This document shows positions 18,564-25,013 of a stretch of DNA of 25,013 nt, in pieces. The DNA comes from Mesotaenium endlicherianum (taxonomy: Eukaryota; Streptophyta; Zygnematophyceae; Zygnematales; Mesotaeniaceae), in assembly GCA_009602735.1 (NCBI GenBank), contig WELA01012745.1:219510-244522 (forward strand), written 5' to 3'. The position numbers and the translations under genes are program-made. Numbering within the stretch: position 1 is the first letter of the stretch; each line of letters starts with the position of its first letter. A model generated the notes under the pieces. It was given only the letters and a program-made list of their open reading frames with translations. It searched no databases and was not told where the DNA came from.

Positions 18564-20510
18564 ATGGCTGCTCTATGTGGAGTAGTGACTCCGGTCTTTC
18601 AGGCAGCAGCCTTTATTCAGTGCTCTCAGCAGAATACCACTGCTGAAGCCTCTTCGGAAGCGTCTTTTGCACCTCTGAGGTCGAGGCGTACCACAGGTTC
18701 TCAGAAGACAACATCTGATCTATCTAAGAGCTCCTTTACTGGCTGCAGTTTCTCACTAAGTTCGGCCCCTGTTTTGAGGACCACCCAGAGGAAGTGTCAA
18801 GGCGCCCGCGCCGAAGCTGGAGAACCTTCAGGAAGAATCATTAAGGGCAAGTGCTTTGTCGTAGATGACAATATCGACACAGATCAGATCATTCCCGCAG
18901 AATATCTTACACTGGTGCCGTCTAAGCCAGACGAGTACGAGAAGCTGGGGAGCTATGCCATGTGCGGGCTTCCTGCTAAGTTTGGAAAGTACATCAATGA
19001 AGGCGAGATGAAGACCGAGTACCCCATCATGATCGGAGGAGCCAACTTCGGATGTGGTTCATCAAGGTCAGTGCCTCGATTGCTCAAATCTGAATGCGTT
19101 GTTTTTGCCTTAAATTTCACACTCAACCAGTTAGTCGTTTTAGCTTGGACACCTAAATTCATCTAAAAATTATATAGCTGAGGACTGGAGAAGAGCACTT
19201 TTCGGTGGTCGAATAATAAGAAAGCGGAAAATTCGACCTTAAAGTACGAACTATATCATATGATGCAGTCATCAAGGTGTAGTGTCGTCATCTGCGAGTG
19301 ACACCATCAAATTGACATGTGACGCTTCGAGGATAAACCAGAGTTGGCTAAGGGGTTAGCGCTTCAGTCATCCAAAAACGAACCCCTTCTCCTTCCCACC
19401 TGCGTTTACCTCCTCTCCCCCTGCCCCCCCCCAAATCCTCTCACGCCAGCATGCACACTGTTCACAGGAGTGCAGATCCTTACACAAATCAATTCTTCAG
19501 GCTATTGTCTAGACCCTTCTGTCACTGTCGGCGCGCTTTCTTAACTTGAGCTGTGGGGGAGTACTTGGGGGCCTTTGGGGAGAAGAGGTCAAGGTAAATC
19601 TGGGTGATTGGTGATGCATTGTCGCACCGTCGGGTTGCCCATGTGTCAAGGGGGGAGCGCACGTGCAGAAGTTAGGACTCTCTCTCCTCACTTACTCCTT
19701 CCTCTGCTAGGCAGAGGAGGGTGGGGTGCACACTTTCTTACTTACTCCATCTCGGGAGTGGCAGAGATGGCTCCGCATTCTTGCAGCGGCAAGTGGGTGC
19801 AGGCCCGTCTAAGTGTTGAGTGTCCGCGTTCACTTTACATCAGCCGGGGGGTACTCAAGCAAGTGGGTGCCTGAAGAGAATATGAACGAGAGTAAAGGTG
19901 CCCCCCACTTGGTTACCTGGTCAGACGTGCCGCGGCGTGGCAGGCAGGGGGCGCGGCAGCTGTGTAGGCGCAGCTGTGTAGTGTTTTGGGCATCTGCGTC
20001 AGCTCCAGCCATCGTGCAGCAAATACAGCTCCCTATAGCTTGCCTATACTCACCCAAGCCATACTTTCAGCGTCAGAACAGACGCTCGACACGTCCTGAT
20101 TTTTGATGCCATCTGATTTCCGATGCGACATGATCCGAACTGGGATTTGACGGCTGGCAAGGTTCTGTGTGCATGTTCTCCTGCTGTGTTCTGTCTGCAG
20201 GGAGCACGCGCCGGTGGCCATGGGCGCCGCGGGGTGCCGCGCGGTGGTGGCGGAGTCGTACGCGCGCATCTTCTTCCGCAACTGCGTCGCAACGGGCGAG
20301 CTCTACCCCGTCGAGTCCGAGGCGCGCCTGTGCGACTCGTTCACGACAGGCGACGAGGTGACGGTGGACCTCGAGCACGACCTGCTCATCAACCACACGT
20401 CGGGCGCGCAGCTGCCGCTGAAGCCCATCGGCGAGGCCGGCCCCGTGATCGACGCAGGCGGCATCTTCAACTATGCTCGCCAGACGGGCATGATCGCCGC
20501 CAAGGCTTGA
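18564..20510 (+). CDS. 3-isopropylmalate dehydratase small subunit, plastid precursor (two exons)
   Basis: Coding exons 18564-19066 and 20201-20510 give 270 residues. The product (LeuD type) pairs with the iron-sulfur large subunit to isomerise 2- to 3-isopropylmalate in leucine synthesis in plastids. The Ser/Thr-rich, acid-poor leader (about 1-85) fits a transit peptide. The aconitase swivel domain follows: NIDTDQIIPAEYL (103-115), MIGGANFGCGSSREHAPVAM (156-175) and VVAESYARIFFRNC. The intron splits Arg168 in the GSSREH motif: donor AG/GTCAGT and acceptor CTGCAG/G restore AGG and the reading frame exactly. Retaining the intron would end the protein at 19164. The ATG has G at -3 and +4. Exon 2 is much more GC-rich (about 94% GC at third positions) than exon 1 (about 60% in the mature part). 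The mature domain length is normal for the family. Confidence 0.95.
19067..20200 (+). other. Intron of the IPMI small-subunit gene
   Basis: 1134 bp, phase 2, GT-AG, with a pyrimidine-rich end before CTGCAG. It contains C/T-rich stretches around 19381-19440, a 7-bp hairpin (CCTCTGC-TAG-GCAGAGG, 19701-19717), and a short duplicated GCAAGTGGGTGC. No gene or transposon was recognised inside. Confidence 0.85.
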
Positions 20511-20614
20511 GCGCTGACAGCTCTCCTGGCGGGCAACCTTCCGGGCGGGCAGGCGGGCGGGCGGGCAGGACGGCGGGCCGCGGCTGCTTGGTTGCGAGGC
20601 GTGATGAGGCTTTT

Positions 20615-20718
20615 TGCTGGACGCTCGTGCTGGACGCCTGTGCTGGACGCCTGTGCTGGACGCCTGTGTTGGACGCCTGTGCTGGACGCCTGTGCTTGAT
20701 GCTCCTGCTGGAGGCTGG
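20615..20718 (+). repeat. 13-bp tandem repeat downstream of the IPMI gene
   Basis: Eight head-to-tail units of TGCTGGACGCCTG. Four of them (units 2, 3, 4 and 6) are exact; units 1, 5, 7 and 8 are variants. It starts 105 bases after the stop codon, so it may lie in the 3' untranslated region. It is a minisatellite-type array likely to vary in copy number. Confidence 0.9.
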
Positions 20719-22608
20719 GTGTCATTGTTAGGTGTACTAAGGTCAAGCGAGAAAGAAGGATCAGACGTGGCAGTTTTCTAGTGAAGTTGAGTTACCACGA
20801 GTCGGAAGGCTGGGAGTGCCGTCCTACTGGCATGAGCTTGCCCCCCGATTCCAGTGGAGGCCGGTGACGTTTCCGAACAAACTTATTGTTGAGGCAGAGA
20901 GGTGTAGTGAGTAAGGTAGGTTGTGGAGCTTCCCAGCAAAGGCCTGCAGTTCAGTGAGGCGTTGGATTGCCAAGTGTTGCTCTGGCATTGGGGCGGTGTC
21001 ACGACTTGTGGGGTACCTTCTGGTGTTGGAGGGGGCACGGGTGTGCTAGTGACCACCATTTGAGCAATTATGGATCGAGCTGATTCTGCTGAGCAGCAGG
21101 CGTCGTCATGTCGTAACTGATAGAATCGGAAATTAAGGATGGAAGTTTTCCACGCCTGGATTTGTGTGACCTTTGAATGGCATGTCTTGTGGCCTGTGCG
21201 TTGTGAGGGGCTTTAGGGAGCACCCAAATGAAAGCTCCTCTGCGCCTCTGCAAACTGCAAGATCTAATCTAGCTCCACGATAGCTACTGCCCCTCATAAG
21301 TTTGGTCTAGCTTGCATGAAGTCATTAACATCAACATACAAGCTCCTGTGTTATTTCATAAGTTAGTTGCATCATGTATGAGTTGCATTGCAATTGAGCT
21401 ACTGTGTTGTAGTCAAATCTTCTTAGCCTGGTGTTATAACATAAAGTGAACCTAAACTTACTGTCGTAGGTCAGTGTATCACGAACAAATTTTACTTTCT
21501 TCAAGTTTTCCCCACATGGCAAGAGCTCTCTTTGCTCCTGCACACTTACTAAACTAGAAAGAGAATGAACCAAATAGCATGACTTAATACGATAGTGTGT
21601 CATGCAAACTTTTGTCTGCTTCACGTAAGTCCATACAAGTGTCAAAGATTGCTTCGTTGGCGTCAATACAACCGCATGCTAGCTGTGCTTCACTGCAGTA
21701 ATAGGCCTCAAGACTTGTAATTATTCGAGCTTCATCATATGACGCTAAGAAATTTAGGACGTCTGCAGTTGGTTCCGACTGCATTGAGATTTGGCAATAT
21801 TACAATGAAAGAGAGCATACATAACTGAGGCATCACCTGCCGAACAGTCACCATACGTCTGGTTCCTTGCAGTCGTACTATGGGCCAGTTAGAAGGTGCT
21901 AATGCTTGCAAATACTACTCTTACATTCTAGAAAAGTGGCTCAATAGGTTGCGCACTCAAATATAGCCCTACATAATATTGACTCTTCACAAGATGGCAA
22001 TCCCCTTGGAGGCACATACTATGCCAGCGAGCCTACATCTGGAGAGTGAACTGCTATATCAACAGAGACAGGAGGTCACATGCTATGAAGCAATGATCAA
22101 CTGCGTTATGTATTATCTCTCAAACATCTCTGAAATCATCCTCAAAATCTTCCACTCATCTGCAATCCCCACCCATGGGAGGCACTAGGCCATTGAAAAA
22201 CATAAAACCGCCGCCGACACCAGAAGTTTAAGACTCTCGTTCCCTACACGCAACTCTCGCTTGGACCAAAGCACAGACGCTCTAAGTGTATAGGCCCACC
22301 TCAGCAGCTCACGCCAGCTCAAAACTTGTGGCCATAGGCGTAAAAAAAATCTAGCTGCCAAACTCAACACCTACATACTAAAACTGCGGGCTCTCGGCTC
22401 AATGCTTCAGGCCCTGGATCCACAACTTCAGAGTGTGGGCTCAGACCTTACGCCCAAAACTCAGAACAGCAAGCCCTACGTCTAGACATAAAGCCCCACA
22501 CTCGAGCCGACCGGCATCGCGCTAGCTACTCAACTTTCCTCCCCCCCCCCTCCTCCTCCATCTCCACCTCCTCCCCTCCGCCTCCTTCTCCGCCGCCTGC
22601 GCACTTAA
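20719..22608. other. Spacer between convergent genes
   Basis: 1.9 kb between the IPMI 3' region and the KCR stop codon, probably including both 3' untranslated regions. Minus-strand frames at 21331-21666 and 21584-21784 have no recognisable motif and are not called. Bases 22535-22600 are C/T-rich on the plus strand, i.e. purine-rich in the probable KCR 3' untranslated region. Confidence 0.55.
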
Positions 22609-23644
22609 CTACTGCGCCTGCTTGGCCTTGGCCTCCTTGGCGAGCGCGCGCTTGCGGATGCCCAGGTTCTGCTGCAGGCGGACGGCGTCCACGACGGGCT
22701 GCGGGAGCATCCACACGGCCCACCACATGATGGAGTGCGCCCAGTAGGGCGTGCAGCGCGGCTCGCGCCCAATCCACCGCAGCGCATACGCAGCGTAGGT
22801 GCGCGCCGACGGGCACGTGAGCGACGCGTGCCGGATCTTGGCCAGCTTCGTCGCAACGTACAGGGGGGCCTGCGGATGGGGAGATCGGGAAGGGGGAGAG
22901 AGACGGAGGGGGAGCAGGGAGGGGGAGGAGGGGGAAGTGGGAGAGGACGAAAGGGGGAGAGGAAGGGGAAGAAAGAGGGAGAAGGGGAAGACGAGGAAGA
23001 GGGAGAGCCGGTGGGAGAGGCAGAGGCAGTCAGTCTTGAAACACACAACCGGTGCTGGTAGTATTTCACCCCTCTTATGGACCGTGCTTAAGTTGTCACT
23101 CAATGGCCGACAATATCATATGGAAATGCCCTTGACATGCACATGCACTCGCTCTTTACCAGCTCCAGATCCCAACGGACGCGCACAAGACAGAGAATGG
23201 GACGGAGGTTGGGGAGATCAACTTGACAGGTACATAGGCTGTCTCACACGCATTACCCAGGCGTCCAAGCACTCATCTGCTCTCACTTGCAGACAGCCAC
23301 TACTGCAAATGGCCAGATCGATAGAACTTAATGTCAAGAAGGTCACCCTCGCTACCTTAGAAAGTAATCTCATTAAGAGTCCAGACTAGATCTCGTCAAG
23401 AGTAATCTGCCCCGATAGCCGCCACCTGTCGAGTGAATACTAAGCTCGGGTCCATAGCACACAACGGAGGCGCACTTGACGGTGATGCAGATGGTTGGGG
23501 GGGGTGGGTTGGGGTTGGGGGGGGAGGGGGGAAGACGATAGAGGAGGCGAGGAGGGCGGGCGCGAGTGTGTCACCTGGCACTGCACGTCAATGCCGCGGT
23601 CCCGGTACTCGACGAACAGCGTGCGCGAGAACTGGTCCACGTAG
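22609..23644 (-). CDS. Very-long-chain 3-ketoacyl-CoA reductase, last two exons (partial gene)
   Basis: Minus-strand exons 23575-23644 (70 nt) and 22609-22869 (261 nt including stop TAG). KCR reduces 3-ketoacyl-CoA with NADPH in the ER fatty-acid elongase that makes wax, sphingolipid and storage-lipid precursors. The small exon encodes YVDQFSRTLFVEYRDRGIDV and then QCQ, the helix just after the catalytic YxxxK of this short-chain dehydrogenase. The last exon gives PLYVATKLAKIR, then ALRWIGREPRCTPYWAHSIM and a Lys-rich tail, as in plant KCR1. Donor CAG/GTGACA and acceptor CCGCAG/G join in phase 0. The first boundary (acceptor CAG, 23645-23647) is less certain by 3 nt. The Rossmann and catalytic exons must lie beyond 25013. 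The tail KAKQAQ lacks a standard KKXX or KXKXX retrieval signal. Confidence 0.9.
22870..23574 (-). other. Last intron of the KCR gene, with long pyrimidine tract and G-run
   Basis: 705 bp, GT-AG on the minus strand. Next to the acceptor the transcript strand is almost pure C/T for about 130 nt (22875-23010 appears as G/A on the plus strand), far longer than an ordinary polypyrimidine tract. Near the donor, 23494-23532 on the plus strand holds G-runs of 3-8 spaced by T or A, a strong G-quadruplex candidate on the template strand. Confidence 0.8.
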
Positions 23645-25013
23645 CTGCTCACACGACGTCGGAGAGCATTCGTGACAATCGAATCGGCGTCAGAGCTGCA
23701 GACACTCATTGGCCCTAACACGAGCAACGCACGGCAGCGCATGTGATAGAGGTAGAGATGCCGTTGGGTGCGGAGAGATGGTGCCAACGCGCGGGGGGGC
23801 ACTGATGCCTGCAGCCGGAAAATCCTATTTAAAGAAAGTAGCAAGATGATCTCATGAAACCTACGGAGGGGAAGGGGAGGGGAGGGGAAGGGGCACCACT
23901 ACAGGCAGGTCTGCAAATTCACGGGGAAAAGTAGAGCTGAGTGTGGGTATGGCAGCTGAGGCTGACGTGGCATGACATCATGGATGGACGGATGGACAGA
24001 CGATGAATGTATGGGAGGTCAAATCAATGGATGGATGCACACACTGAATCACAGCCCCGGGAAGCCAGTCCAGGCAAGCAGCCTCACTGAGCTTCTTCTC
24101 ACCATCACACAAAAGTGGCAGCAGCAAAAACCCCGCCCTGCCCCCTATTCCCCCCCGNGGAGGGGAAGGGGAGGGGAAGGGGGGGAGGGGGAGGGGAAAT
24201 TATTCATGTGACTCAGTCGCAGAATCAAGGTGGAAGCAAGAAGTGGCCTACTCACGAAGAGGGCAAGTCGCGGGACATGGGCTTAAAACGGGAACAGTGA
24301 GGTACGAGCTGCCCGCAAGGAGGGCGGCAGACTGGCCGGGGCTTGATCGACACAAAAGGTGCAGGCAAGCGGGCAGAAGTGCGTTCGCCCCCGCTTGCAA
24401 GCAATTGAACATACGTGCGAGCGCAGGGACGGAGGGACGGACAGACTGCAGAGGAGAGAGTGGACGGCAACTGCAGACCGCGGGCTGAGAGGAGAGAGAA
24501 AGAAGACGCCAGGGCTCAAGGGACGAGTCCCAGCTTGAGGCAAGACTTTCTGGTGCCCTCCATCTCAGAAATTAAGGCGCAAGCACATCAGGGCTGGAGG
24601 TTTGGGCTGGTTGCGGATTCAAGGGGTTAAATGTCCGGTTCCCGGATGGGGGCGGTTTCGGGCCTTGAGCCTGGGGCTTATAACTGCAGGTCCGAAGTCA
24701 GGCGTGGGTGTGACTCAGCACCACGGCTCCGCTCAGCCGCTGTCCTCAGGCATGGCACCGGGGCAACTGGCCAGGGTCACCAGTCCAGGAACTTCTTCAG
24801 GCGATGCACGCCCCTGACACCTGGTGGCAGGAGGTGCACCTTGGGGAGGCCCCAGCTGTCTCCTCTGGACTCTGTTGGGGCTCCGGTGGGAGCTCACGTG
24901 CAAACTCCAACATGATTTCTATTCGGAACGAGTTGTGTCAGTCGCCAGCTGGCACATTCCCCCCCTTCTCCCCCCTCTCCTTCAATCCCTCCCCCCACGC
25001 CCCCTCCCACCCC
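23645..25013 (-). other. Upstream KCR intron or flank, low-complexity G/C-rich DNA
   Basis: No upstream KCR exon (YxxxK, NVG or glycine-rich nucleotide-binding motifs) could be found on the minus strand, so this is probably one intron longer than 1.3 kb. It contains GGGGA-type purine runs at 23866-23893 and 24159-24200 and a C-rich end from 24957. Base 24158 is an N. Open frames here are low-complexity and not called. Confidence 0.55.
24158..24158. other. Ambiguous base in a C-run/G-run junction
   Basis: A single N lies between CCCCCCG and a 40-nt run of G with few A. The tract can fold back on itself and is hard to sequence, so the length of the run may also be wrong. Confidence 0.95.

Noticed and set aside
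19345..19390. tRNA or tRNA-derived SINE in the IPMI intron (TTGGCTAAGGGGTTAGCGC resembles an A box)
   Set aside because: No matching B box and no cloverleaf could be found.
21331..21784. Overlapping minus-strand frames between the convergent genes as an extra gene
   Set aside because: They are short, in different frames, without motifs or convincing splice sites.
22605..23103. Minus-strand frames reading through the KCR intron as longer proteins
   Set aside because: The Pro/Ser/Leu-rich part comes from the intronic pyrimidine tract. Family similarity starts exactly at the splice acceptor.

Overview
The window looks like nuclear DNA of a streptophyte, most likely a charophyte green alga or an early land-plant lineage (inference; the species cannot be fixed from sequence alone). 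Reasons: two genes of plant type with spliceosomal introns, a plastid-type leader on one of them, a chromodomain-carrying Ty3/gypsy retrotransposon, and nested LTR elements typical of a repeat-rich plant genome. No bacterial operons, CRISPR array or rRNA genes were seen.

Layout. 1-3313: AT-rich DNA with no recognisable gene. 3314-17330: a nest of LTR retrotransposons. The oldest (E1, minus strand, 3319-17325, 5-bp target duplication CATCC) is a decayed Ty3/gypsy element with remnants of its zinc-finger/integrase region at about 14200-15310. A younger chromovirus (E2, plus strand, 4178-12997, target duplication CGAAA) sits inside E1's left LTR. A third LTR (15321-16579), whose flanks do not match, replaces E1's gag-RT portion. 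17331-18563: spacer and promoter. 18564-20510: two-exon gene for the small subunit of 3-isopropylmalate dehydratase, plus strand. 20511-22608: spacer between convergent genes. 22609-23644: the last two exons of a 3-ketoacyl-CoA reductase, minus strand, whose earlier exons lie beyond the window. 23645-25013: its upstream intron, with G/C-rich low-complexity tracts and one ambiguous base.

The most interesting system is E2. Its LTRs differ at only about nine positions plus one 26-bp repeat unit, so it is recent. Besides gag and a 1238-residue pol ending in a chromodomain, it carries a third sense-strand ORF of 558 codons between pol and the 3' LTR, of no family I recognise. Three pieces of RNA-level control can be read directly. 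(1) gag and pol overlap in a -1 relation at a slippery TTTAAAA followed, 7 nt on, by a perfect 10-bp hairpin: a textbook -1 frameshift signal. (2) A GTAAGT donor in U5 of the 5' LTR and a TACTAAC branch site with TGCAG acceptor, 1 nt before the third ORF's ATG, predict a spliced subgenomic mRNA like that of retroviral env. (3) The third-ORF region is bracketed by an exact 13-nt copy of the polypurine tract. In this copy gag is broken by one frame change at about 5871-5900, so E2 is probably not autonomous as sequenced.

The two host genes serve leucine synthesis in plastids (IPMI small subunit) and very-long-chain fatty-acid elongation at the ER (KCR). They are convergent and nothing suggests co-regulation.
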